NCBI GenBank assembly: GCA_007131895.1
Contig: SLPR01000292.1
Location: 1 to 7,219 of the forward strand
From: Bacteroidales bacterium
GTDB lineage: Bacteria > Bacteroidota > Bacteroidia > Bacteroidales > UBA7960
Direction: 5' to 3'
Length of the DNA stretch: 7,219 nucleotides
Below are positions 1-6,017 of this stretch, in pieces. Under the pieces are notes generated by a model. The model searched no databases and was not told the origin of the DNA. It saw only the letters and a list, made by a program, of their open reading frames with translations. Numbering within the stretch: the stretch's first letter is position 1; every line of letters begins with the position of its first letter. A program made the translations under genes and the position numbers.

Positions 1-60
1 CAACAATGCTCCGGCAGTGGTACCTATCAGTACACCTAATAATACTTTTCCTGTTTTCAT
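1..60 (-). CDS. YtxH-like membrane-anchored protein, N-terminal fragment (cut by window edge)
   Basis: Reading leftward from the ATG at 58-60, the first 20 codons give MKTGKVLLGVLIGTTAGALL and are still open at the left edge. This short basic start followed by a glycine- and alanine-rich hydrophobic helix is the classic opening of YtxH-domain proteins, small (about 70-120 residue) proteins with one N-terminal membrane helix and a charged helical tail. Their biochemical role is poorly defined; in several bacteria they are linked to general stress. Only the membrane helix is visible, so the charged tail that would confirm the family lies outside the window. The gene is transcribed away from the histidine kinase, with 373 bp between the two starts. 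No Shine-Dalgarno sequence is evident before the ATG. A different small glycine-zipper membrane protein is the main alternative. Confidence 0.7.
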   Translation of the reverse strand, partial: MKTGKVLLGVLIGTTAGALL

Positions 61-160
61 CTGTCTATATTTTTATTAATTTGGTTAGATGGAGCTCGCC
101 AACAATACTCTGACTGCATGTTTTACCAATGCTGCGAATTATAATCATCCGCGTGTGTGT

Positions 161-172
161 CAATAATTATTG
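161..172. repeat. 12-bp perfect palindrome, possible operator
   Basis: CAATAATTATTG reads identically on both strands. It sits about 100 bp upstream of the YtxH-like start and about 260 bp upstream of the kinase start. Immediately to its right the octamer TCATGGCT occurs twice (173-180 and 185-192), with a 12-bp period. A dimeric repressor site is possible, but AT-rich palindromes of this length arise by chance, and no second copy was found in the window. Confidence 0.25.
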
Positions 173-370
173 TCATGGCTCGGTTCATGGCTATTCATTT
201 TTGATGAGAGAATAATTTGCAGCGAAAATAGCCTTAACATCCTTGCACAAAAAAAAGAATATACCAATTGGGAATCAGACATTATGAATGAAGATAAAAC
301 TATTCAAATTGCATTCGTCCATCAAAAAGGTGGTTTTAAATAAAAAGGCAGTATTTCATCAAAATAGATC

Positions 371-424
371 ATGAGCAAGAGTTTTTTTATATTACTTTGT
401 ATTGCAGCGTTACTAATCTCTTAA
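371..424 (+). CDS. Hydrophobic 17-residue mini-ORF ahead of the kinase (doubtful)
   Basis: An ATG at 371 opens a 17-codon frame, MSKSFFILLCIAALLIS, closed by TAA at 422-424. It has a Ser/Lys N-terminus and an uninterrupted hydrophobic stretch, as in a signal peptide or tiny membrane peptide. It ends 9 bp before the kinase ATG and lies in the same reading frame, so one stop codon separates it from the kinase. It could be a translated leader or micro-peptide, a decayed signal sequence, or chance coding in an AT-rich region. No ribosome binding site is evident. The kinase already has a complete four-helix membrane domain, which argues against this being a lost exon-like N-terminus. Confidence 0.2.
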   Translation: MSKSFFILLCIAALLIS

Positions 425-433
425 TACGCATTC

Positions 434-1474
434 ATGTTTGGAAAAAGAAAAATTCTGGAATTCACAATCCACTTACTAATCTGGGTGGGTCTGTACATCT
501 TTGCCATCCTCTTTATTCGAACCATCGGTCCTTTTAATAAAATAGACAATACCCTTTTCTGGCCTGTAACCACAGGAACGATTATCAATGCAATAATTTT
601 TTATACTATAGCCTTCGGGTTGATTCCCCGATATGCCAACAGGGGGCAATTGAGCAGGTTTGCATTGTGGACACTGGCAATTTTTACCGGGTTCACGCTG
701 CTGGAAACATTTCTGGATTACAATTTTATGGTATGGGTATACTCAGACAGTCGTGAGGGGTTCGCTGCTATGTTTATTACCAATGGAGTAGTACACCTGA
801 TATTTGCTTCTGTAGCCCTGGGGTATGGGTTTACACGCAACTGGCTCATTTCAGAAAAAAGGAAGCAGGAGCTGGAGAAAGAAAAACTAACCGCCGAGCT
901 GAATTTTCTGAAGACACAGCTCAACCCCCATTTTCTGTTCAATGTACTCAACATGGCCTATTCCAGCGCAAACCGAAAAGGAGATGACCAGACTGCCGGT
1001 ATCATCGGGAAACTTTCGGTTTTAATGCGTTATATGCTCTACGAGAGCAATGTCAATAAAATTGAGGTAGAACGTGAAATTGAATTCATCCGCAATTATA
1101 TTAACCTTCAAAAAATGCGGTTTTCCAAAGATTTACCCGTAACAGTGAATTTCTCCATTCAGGGCAATTACAACGGGCAGCGCATTGCCCCGCTTATTCT
1201 TATTTCATTTATTGAAAATGCTTTTAAATATGGAGTAAAACTCGAAAGGGAGTCTGAAATTACGCTCAACATGAATTTCCACAACGGAGAAATGGAGTTT
1301 TACATCAGCAATGATGTTTTTACACCTGTGCAGCACCCCCCAAAAAAAGCCTCAGGAATCGGCCTGAAAAATACCCAAAAGCGTCTCTCTATCATTTATC
1401 CGCACCGACATAAACTCAACATCGAGAGCAAGCCGGACAAGTTTAGTGTAAAGTTGTTATTAACCCTTGACTGA
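434..1474 (+). CDS. Membrane sensor histidine kinase, YehU/LytS-type (His_kinase PF06580 family)
   Basis: This 346-residue sensor kinase should autophosphorylate on histidine and pass the phosphate to the regulator encoded next to it. The N-terminal third has four likely membrane helices, near residues 9-28, 45-64, 75-94 and 113-133, with short loops and no large periplasmic domain, so any signal is probably sensed in or at the membrane. A charged linker helix (about 138-160) leads to the phosphoacceptor block LNPHFLFN (163-170), with His166 as the likely phosphorylated residue. The ATP-binding domain has the N-box FIENAFKYG (259-267) and a glycine box GIGLKNTQKRL (308-318). Length and architecture are typical of the short Bacteroidota members. 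It lacks the 5TM-LYT sensor region of true LytS, so the ligand is unknown. The ATG at 434 is the only reasonable start, because an in-frame stop lies 9 bp upstream. Confidence 0.93.
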   Translation: MFGKRKILEFTIHLLIWVGLYIFAILFIRTIGPFNKIDNTLFWPVTTGTIINAIIFYTIAFGLIPRYANRGQLSRFALWTLAIFTGFTLLETFLDYNFMVWVYSDSREGFAAMFITNGVVHLIFASVALGYGFTRNWLISEKRKQELEKEKLTAELNFLKTQLNPHFLFNVLNMAYSSANRKGDDQTAGIIGKLSVLMRYMLYESNVNKIEVEREIEFIRNYINLQKMRFSKDLPVTVNFSIQGNYNGQRIAPLILISFIENAFKYGVKLERESEITLNMNFHNGEMEFYISNDVFTPVQHPPKKASGIGLKNTQKRLSIIYPHRHKLNIESKPDKFSVKLLLTLD

Positions 1475-1481
1475 AAACATT

Positions 1482-2195
1482 ATGAAGTGTGTAGTGATTG
1501 ATGACGAACCTTTTGCATTGGACCTGATAAAGGATTACATTTTGCGCACTCCCTTTCTGGAATTGACAGCAGAATTTAACAATCCCTTCAAGGCGCTGGA
1601 TTTCATTAACAGGGAGAAAGTTGATTTGCTGTTCCTTGACATCAATATGCCTGAATTATCAGGGATACAACTCATTAAATCACTTCACAACCCTCCCCTG
1701 GTGATATTTACAACAGCCTACAGCGAATTTGCCGTAGAGAGCTACAACTATAATGCGGTGGACTATCTGCTCAAACCCATACCTTACGAACGCTTTCTCA
1801 AAGCTGTCAATAAAGCATCTGCTATCAAACAACCCGGAGTAACAAAAGCTACTCCGCCTGCCAAGTCGGAAAAGCCTGATGAGAGAGCCTGTTTTTTCAT
1901 CAAAAGCGGACATCAGCAGGTGAAGATTTTTATTGATGAGATTTTATACATTGAGGCGGCCGGCAATTACATGAGCTTTGTTACTGCTGAAAAAAAGATC
2001 ATGTCGTTGCTCAGCATGAAAGAGGCTATGGATTTGTTGCCGGAGGGTCGTTTTGTAAGAATCCACAAATCATTTGTAGTTGCCATTGACAAAATCGGAG
2101 CCATTGACCGCCACGAGGTAACTGTTGCCGAAAAGAAAATCCCCATTGGCGTGACTTACCGTGAGCATTTTCACAGGGTCATGGGAATGTCTTGA
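1482..2195 (+). CDS. LytTR-family response regulator (receiver plus LytTR DNA-binding domain)
   Basis: This 237-residue protein is the likely partner of the upstream kinase and should act as a DNA-binding transcription regulator in the cytoplasm. The receiver domain (about 1-115) has the acidic pair Asp7-Asp8, the phosphoacceptor Asp53 within LFLDINMP, the switch Thr78 in FTTAY, and Lys98 in the LLKP motif, so all catalytic residues are present. A Pro/Lys/Ala-rich linker (about 116-134) joins it to a LytTR domain (about 136-235), recognisable from ILYIEAAGNY, FVRIHKSFVV and the terminal IPIGVTYREHF block. I chose the ATG at 1482 because translation then begins MKCVVIDDEP, the normal receiver N-terminus. 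A TTG at 1467 is in frame but would add five residues and overlap the kinase end. The kinase stop lies 7 bp upstream, so the two are almost certainly one operon. The genes it controls are not evident here. Confidence 0.93.
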   Translation: MKCVVIDDEPFALDLIKDYILRTPFLELTAEFNNPFKALDFINREKVDLLFLDINMPELSGIQLIKSLHNPPLVIFTTAYSEFAVESYNYNAVDYLLKPIPYERFLKAVNKASAIKQPGVTKATPPAKSEKPDERACFFIKSGHQQVKIFIDEILYIEAAGNYMSFVTAEKKIMSLLSMKEAMDLLPEGRFVRIHKSFVVAIDKIGAIDRHEVTVAEKKIPIGVTYREHFHRVMGMS

Positions 2196-2242
2196 CAGAT
2201 AATTAACTTCAGTATTACCAGGGCAACATTGAACATTTCACC

Positions 2243-3907
2243 TTACTTTGTCTTCCCATGCACATCAGCCACGGCACGTCCCGAGGGGTCGGCATTGCTG
2301 CCAAAGGTGACATCCCAGGCAAGTGCCTCGGCTGTGCTGCAGGCAATAGAGGGTACCGACGGCACACATGCTGCCGCTTCAGCTGAAGGAAAATGCTCAC
2401 TGAATATTTCCCTGTACATATATTCCTCTTTGGTCATGGGCGTATTAACAGGAAACCGGAAGCCGGCACTGGCCATCTGTTCATCCGTAACTTTCTCACC
2501 GGCCAGTTGCCTCAAAGTATCGATCCAGCTGTAACCTACTCCATCTGAAAATTGCTCTTTTTGTCGCCAGGCAACACTTTCGGGCAGATAGTCTTCGAAA
2601 GCCTTTCTCACCACCCATTTTTCCATGCGACCGGGTTGCGACATTTTATCCTGGGGGTTGATACGCATGGCCACATCGATAAATTCCTTGTCGAGGAAAG
2701 GAACCCGTCCTTCTACCCCCCAGGCTGCCAGCGATTTATTGGCCCTGAGGCAATCGTAAAGATGCAATTTGCTGATTTTCCGGAGGGTTTCTTCATGCAA
2801 TGCACGGGCATCGGGAGCTTTGTGAAAATACAAATACCCGCCGAATATCTCATCAGCCCCCTCACCGGTTAGCACCATTTTGATACCCATGGATTTGATT
2901 ACGCGCCCCAGCAGGTACATGGGTGTTGAGGCCCTTATAGTAGTAACATCATAAGTTTCCAGATGGTAAATCACATCGCGAATGGCATCCAGCCCTTCCC
3001 GGATGGTATACTTAATTTCATGGTGAACCGATCCAATATGGTCAGCCACCTTTCTGGCCGCAATCAGGTCGGGAGAGCCTTCTACCCCGATTACAAAAGA
3101 GTGCAGTTGAGGCCACCAGGCTGTCTGGGTATCTTCCGATTCAATCCTGCGGGCAGCATATCGTTTGGCAATGGCCGAAATAATGGATGAGTCGAGCCCG
3201 CCGGAAAGCAATACCCCGTATGGCACATCCGACATAAGCTGACGGTGCACAGCATCCTCCAGGGCTTTCTTCAATTCCTCGATACTGGTGGGATTGTCTT
3301 TTACATTTTCATAATCCATCCAGTCTCTTGTATACCATCTTTGAGGTTCACTGTCAAGATTTGTCATGTAATGCCCTGGAGGAAATTCACGAATACGGGT
3401 ACACTGACCCTCAAGGGCTTTTAACTCCGAGCTTACATAAAACTGACCAAACTGGTCCCAGCCCATGTATAATGGAATGATACCAATATGATCACGGGCA
3501 ATGAGATAGCTGTCGTTTCCCACATCATAGAGTGCAAACCCAAAGATACCGTTCATCTCTTCAATAAAGGCGGGCCCCTGTTCGCGGTAGAGTGCCAGGA
3601 TTACTTCACAGTCTGAATGGGTGAGGAATTCATAATTATCGCCAATTCTTTTGCGGATTTCGCGATGGTTATAAATTTCACCATTTACCGACAAAATCAG
3701 TTTCCCATCTTTACTTTTAAGCGGTTGCCCACCCGACTTCGGATCGACAATGGACAGACGTTCATGGGCAAGAATGGCCCTGTCGCAGCTAAACACCCCG
3801 CTCCAATCAGGCCCGCGATGTCGCACTTTTTTAGACATTTCGAGGATTTGTCCCCTTAGAACTTCATGATTGGTTTTTATATTGAAAACACAGGCTATTC
3901 CACACAT
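2243..3907 (-). CDS. asnB: Asparagine synthetase B, glutamine-hydrolysing
   Basis: The enzyme makes asparagine from aspartate, glutamine and ATP, releasing glutamate, AMP and pyrophosphate in the cytosol. Translation starts MCGIACVF, which after removal of Met exposes the Cys nucleophile of class II glutamine amidotransferases. The glutaminase half (about 1-200) also shows Arg50 in AHERLSIVD, the NGE triplet at 75-77 and Asp99 in HSDCE, the residues that hold glutamine. The synthetase half has the ATP-pyrophosphatase loop SGGLDSS (235-241) and LTGEGADEIFGGY (346-358), followed by GVEGRVPFLD (397-406). At 554 residues, with a conserved C-terminal tail (CVPSVPSIACST, then DPSGRAV), it matches the full-length E. 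coli AsnB form rather than the larger or truncated asnB-like proteins found in peptide or capsule clusters. It is convergent with the response regulator (47 bp apart) and divergent from the flavocytochrome gene. Confidence 0.96.
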   Translation of the reverse strand: MCGIACVFNIKTNHEVLRGQILEMSKKVRHRGPDWSGVFSCDRAILAHERLSIVDPKSGGQPLKSKDGKLILSVNGEIYNHREIRKRIGDNYEFLTHSDCEVILALYREQGPAFIEEMNGIFGFALYDVGNDSYLIARDHIGIIPLYMGWDQFGQFYVSSELKALEGQCTRIREFPPGHYMTNLDSEPQRWYTRDWMDYENVKDNPTSIEELKKALEDAVHRQLMSDVPYGVLLSGGLDSSIISAIAKRYAARRIESEDTQTAWWPQLHSFVIGVEGSPDLIAARKVADHIGSVHHEIKYTIREGLDAIRDVIYHLETYDVTTIRASTPMYLLGRVIKSMGIKMVLTGEGADEIFGGYLYFHKAPDARALHEETLRKISKLHLYDCLRANKSLAAWGVEGRVPFLDKEFIDVAMRINPQDKMSQPGRMEKWVVRKAFEDYLPESVAWRQKEQFSDGVGYSWIDTLRQLAGEKVTDEQMASAGFRFPVNTPMTKEEYMYREIFSEHFPSAEAAACVPSVPSIACSTAEALAWDVTFGSNADPSGRAVADVHGKTK

Positions 3908-4112
3908 TTTTGTTTTGGTTTTGATGAATACGACAAATTACAGCCAGCAAGTTTTTGGCAAACCTGCAAAAGTAAAGATAATATTAAAACACATAACTGG
4001 TATTTGATACAATCCTTTAAAACTAACACATCGGTTTCACTGTGTTAAAAAAATCATGTATTTTTACGGACGTTAAATGCGTTCCTGGTTATTCCTTTAG
4101 ACAATTAATCCG
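3908..4112. other. Divergent promoter region between asnB and the flavocytochrome gene
   Basis: These 205 bp must carry the promoters of both flanking genes. The asnB side holds the -7 match listed separately. On the flavocytochrome side the closest candidate is TATTTTTA at 4059-4066, one base off the -7 consensus and about 47 bp before the ATG at 4113, with no firm -33 element. A 60-codon plus-strand frame at 3866-4048 overlaps the asnB start and shows no protein-like features. No riboswitch or attenuator hairpin is apparent. Confidence 0.5.
3967..3974 (-). promoter_or_regulatory. Candidate asnB promoter, Bacteroidota -7 element
   Basis: On the minus strand this reads TACTTTTG followed by C, an exact match to the Bacteroidota -7 consensus TAnnTTTG. 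It lies about 60 bp upstream of the asnB ATG, which would put transcription initiation near 3960 and give a leader of roughly 50 nt. A clear -33 TTG is missing at the usual distance; the region there is AT-rich. It is the only exact match to the element that I found in the intergenic stretches. Confidence 0.45.
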
Positions 4113-5423
4113 ATGAAGTACACCTGGTTCAGAGCCGCCAAATGGCTTGCAATTTACTTTTTCCTTGCTCTCATTCCCATTATCATAGCTCTTTCAGCTA
4201 CACTCCCCCTTTACCGGAGCTTTGCCATTGAAGCAGGAGTTGCCATGGGCTTTATGGGCCTGGGAATTCTGGGGTTGCAGTTTTTATTTACCGGCAGGTT
4301 TAAGCAAATAGCTCCTTCATACGGAATGGACAACCTCTTGCAATACCATCGTGAAATGGGTATCATTGCCTTTTTGTTCATTCTTACCCACCCTGTCATC
4401 CTTCTGATAACAGAACCTGATTTTCTTTCTTACTTTAATCCCGCAGAAAATCTTCCCAGAGCCGCAGCATTGGTTGTGGTTTCCATTGCCATGATAATGT
4501 TGCTTGCCTCAAGCTTATGGCGACTTAAGTTTGGGCTGAGTTATGAAAAATGGCGCTTAGTTCACGGCATATTGTCACTGGCTGTTATTTTCATTGGTGT
4601 GGTGCACAGCATCCAGGTAGCCCATTACCTCAACTCATTGTGGCAACAAATTCTTCTTGCTTTCATTTTTGCATTTTACGCTTATCTGGTCATCCATACC
4701 CGCCTGGTAAGACCATGGCTGAGCAAAAGAAAACCGTGGGAGGTAACTGCTGTCATCCCGGAACGTGATGAATGCTGGACCCTGGAGTTAAAGCCCATAA
4801 ATCATAAGGGGTTACAATTTGCCTGCGGACAGTTTGTATGGATAACACTGGGACCAACCCCTTTCTCTCTCCAACAACATCCTTTTTCTGTTGCATCGGT
4901 ATGCGGAGAGTCTACCATAAAACTGACAGCCAAAGCATCAGGAGACTTTACTTCAACCTGGAAAGACATCCAGCCAGGCACAAGAGCCTACCTGGAAGGA
5001 CCCTTCGGATCTTTTACCCCGGTAAAAGAGAAGCATCTTTTTATGGTCATGGGAGGAATTGGCATTACGCCTGCCATGAGTATGCTCAGAACCATGGCAA
5101 AGGAAGCAGACCAGAGAGAGGCAGTGCTGATTTATGCCAACCCAGACTGGGAAGGCGTTACTTTTCGTGAAGAACTTGATGAAATTGCCCGGAAAATAAA
5201 CCTGAAGCTGGTAAATGTTCTTGAAAACCCGCCCGAAAACTGGAAAGGTGAAACGGGGATGATCAATCCGGATTTACTCAGCAGACATTTACCGGCAAAT
5301 ACCGGTGATTTTGCTTACTATATTTGTGGTCCTAAACCCATGCAGGATGCTGCAGAATTAGCAATCCGGGATTTGGGCATCGATTGGAGAAGGGTGTATT
5401 CCGAACGTTTTGAAATTATCTAA
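4113..5423 (+). CDS. Ferric-reductase-like flavocytochrome (b-type haem membrane domain plus FAD/NAD(P)H domain)
   Basis: This 436-residue protein should move electrons from cytosolic NAD(P)H through FAD and two membrane haems to an acceptor on the far side of the inner membrane, such as ferric iron or oxygen. Six helices are visible near residues 11-32, 40-60, 78-100, 116-134, 148-168 and 175-197. The third and fifth each carry a histidine pair, His79/His93 and His151/His165, as expected for bis-histidine haem ligation. The cytosolic half resembles ferredoxin-NADP reductase: FAD-binding HPFSVAS (256-262), the pyridine-nucleotide loop GGIGITPAMSM (314-324), YICGPKPM (403-410) and a terminal YSERFEII. 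There is no 2Fe-2S domain. Both histidine pairs have 13 intervening residues, closer to FRE-type ferric reductases than to NADPH oxidases. The physiological acceptor cannot be read from the sequence. A small membrane-protein gene starts 2 bp after its stop. Confidence 0.9.
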   Translation: MKYTWFRAAKWLAIYFFLALIPIIIALSATLPLYRSFAIEAGVAMGFMGLGILGLQFLFTGRFKQIAPSYGMDNLLQYHREMGIIAFLFILTHPVILLITEPDFLSYFNPAENLPRAAALVVVSIAMIMLLASSLWRLKFGLSYEKWRLVHGILSLAVIFIGVVHSIQVAHYLNSLWQQILLAFIFAFYAYLVIHTRLVRPWLSKRKPWEVTAVIPERDECWTLELKPINHKGLQFACGQFVWITLGPTPFSLQQHPFSVASVCGESTIKLTAKASGDFTSTWKDIQPGTRAYLEGPFGSFTPVKEKHLFMVMGGIGITPAMSMLRTMAKEADQREAVLIYANPDWEGVTFREELDEIARKINLKLVNVLENPPENWKGETGMINPDLLSRHLPANTGDFAYYICGPKPMQDAAELAIRDLGIDWRRVYSERFEII

Positions 5424-5425
5424 TC

Positions 5426-5533
5426 ATGAAAAAACACAAAAAACTTTTTTACAAATCCATCCGGAGAGCGGCAGATTTGGTGGGGATTATTCTGGTACTT
5501 CTGGCCCTTATTTTTGCTTTAAGAGGCTGGTAA
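5426..5533 (+). CDS. Small single-helix membrane protein, 35 residues, coupled to the flavocytochrome
   Basis: An ATG 2 bp after the flavocytochrome stop opens a 35-codon frame ending at TAA (5531-5533). It begins MKKHKKLFYKSIRRAAD, a strongly basic segment, followed by a hydrophobic helix (about 18-32) containing VGIILVLLALIFAL, and ends RGW. The positive-inside rule predicts a cytosolic N-terminus and one membrane crossing with only a few residues outside. The near-overlap suggests translational coupling and a possible accessory or assembly role with the flavocytochrome, but that is inference from position. I recognise no family. Downstream, a plus-strand GGCT-GTT-AGCC hairpin (5536-5546) is too short to call a terminator. 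It could be a chance frame, but its organised charge and hydrophobicity make expression plausible. Confidence 0.6.
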   Translation: MKKHKKLFYKSIRRAADLVGIILVLLALIFALRGW

Positions 5534-5565
5534 AAGGCTGTTAGCCAAAATGAAACGCTAAGGTA

Positions 5566-5823
5566 TCATCTGTTCACCAGTGCATCCCAGGCTTTCTTAA
5601 AACCTTCTTTCAGCGTTTCCCATTGGTTATCAGGGGATTCATCCAGTTCAATTGCTTTGATTTTGGCTTCTTCAATTTTTCGATCAAGGGCTTCAACTTC
5701 CTGCTGGTGTCCTTGTTTTTTATGATCTGGAATACTATCCGATCGGGACATTAATGCAGCAAGTTCCTTGCCCCATTCATTAATGCCTTTTTCCATTTTG
5801 CTTTTAAAATCTTCCTTACTCAT
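5566..5823 (-). CDS. Small charged helical protein, 85 residues, uncharacterised
   Basis: From the ATG at 5823 this encodes 85 mostly hydrophilic, helix-favouring residues with no signal peptide or membrane segment, so it is probably cytosolic. The middle (about 36-62, HQQEVEALDRKIEEAKIKAI) looks like a short coiled coil. The C-terminus, NQWETLKEGFKKAWDAL (67-83), is an amphipathic helix with tryptophans, resembling the tail of small Sll1863-type stress-related coiled-coil proteins; that assignment is from memory of the pattern and tentative. The frame extends upstream to an ATG at 5886, adding 21 residues (MADVSLLKPIYCHHF and on), but I favour the internal start because MSKEDFKSKMEKG begins the helical region and the extra residues differ in character. 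It is convergent with the small membrane protein (32 bp apart) and 194 bp downstream of the helicase on the same strand. Confidence 0.7.
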   Translation of the reverse strand: MSKEDFKSKMEKGINEWGKELAALMSRSDSIPDHKKQGHQQEVEALDRKIEEAKIKAIELDESPDNQWETLKEGFKKAWDALVNR

Positions 5824-6017
5824 AGCAGATAGATTTTTTTGAAAGTGATGACAATAAATAGGTTTCAATAGAGAAACGTCTGCCATTTGCGATTGTTTAT
5901 CAAGGATTTTTTTTCGGAATTAAATCCCTGTGATAGAATGCATTGAAATTACTCAAATGGGCGCGATCAGCTTTTGGAATAATTAAAGCACAATGCAGGC
6001 ATGCCAGAGAAGTATGT
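5824..6017. other. Intergenic region between helicase and small charged protein genes
   Basis: These 194 bp follow the helicase stop and precede the small charged protein gene, both read leftward. Its right-hand end is palindromic at GGCATGCC (5998-6005) but this has no long stem or following U-run and is not a convincing helicase terminator. I found no exact Bacteroidota -7 element on the minus strand. The left part overlaps the optional upstream extension of the small protein (5824-5886). No other protein or RNA gene is visible. Confidence 0.5.

Larger units (their letters stand above)
61..433. other. Divergent intergenic region, 373 bp
   Basis: This AT-rich stretch separates the leftward YtxH-like gene from the rightward histidine kinase and must hold the promoters of both. 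I see no convincing match to the Bacteroidota -7 element on either strand; the nearest are one-mismatch octamers, CATTTTTG at 196-203 and TTACTTTG at 392-399 on the plus strand, both without a clear -33 partner. It contains a perfect 12-bp palindrome (161-172), two copies of TCATGGCT (173-180 and 185-192) and two mini-ORFs. One, at 284-343, encodes 19 residues with no recognisable character. The other, at 371-424, is hydrophobic and listed separately. No RNA gene fold or terminator stands out. Confidence 0.6.

Noticed and set aside
137..166. Minus-strand TTGACA and TATAAT hexamers resembling an E. coli sigma-70 promoter for the YtxH-like gene
   Set aside because: The spacer is about 14 bp rather than 17, and Bacteroidota primary sigma factors use a different consensus (TTG / TAnnTTTG).
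284..343. 19-codon ORF in the divergent gap
   Set aside because: The predicted peptide is mixed and featureless with no start context; chance frames of this length are expected in such a gap.
392..399. TTACTTTG as a -7 element for the kinase operon
   Set aside because: It misses the conserved A at the second position, has no -33 partner, and would leave a very short leader; not strong enough to annotate.
1467..1481. TTG start for the response regulator overlapping the kinase gene
   Set aside because: The ATG at 1482 gives the standard receiver N-terminus (MKCVVIDDEP); the extra five residues add no conserved sequence.
2229..2872. Two plus-strand frames of about 100 codons opposite the 3' end of asnB
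   Set aside because: Both lie antisense to conserved AsnB coding sequence and have no recognisable domain or plausible start context.
5536..5546. GGCT-GTT-AGCC hairpin between the two convergent small genes as a terminator
   Set aside because: The stem is only 4 bp, and the T-run on the minus side is short and contiguous with it; too weak to call an intrinsic terminator.
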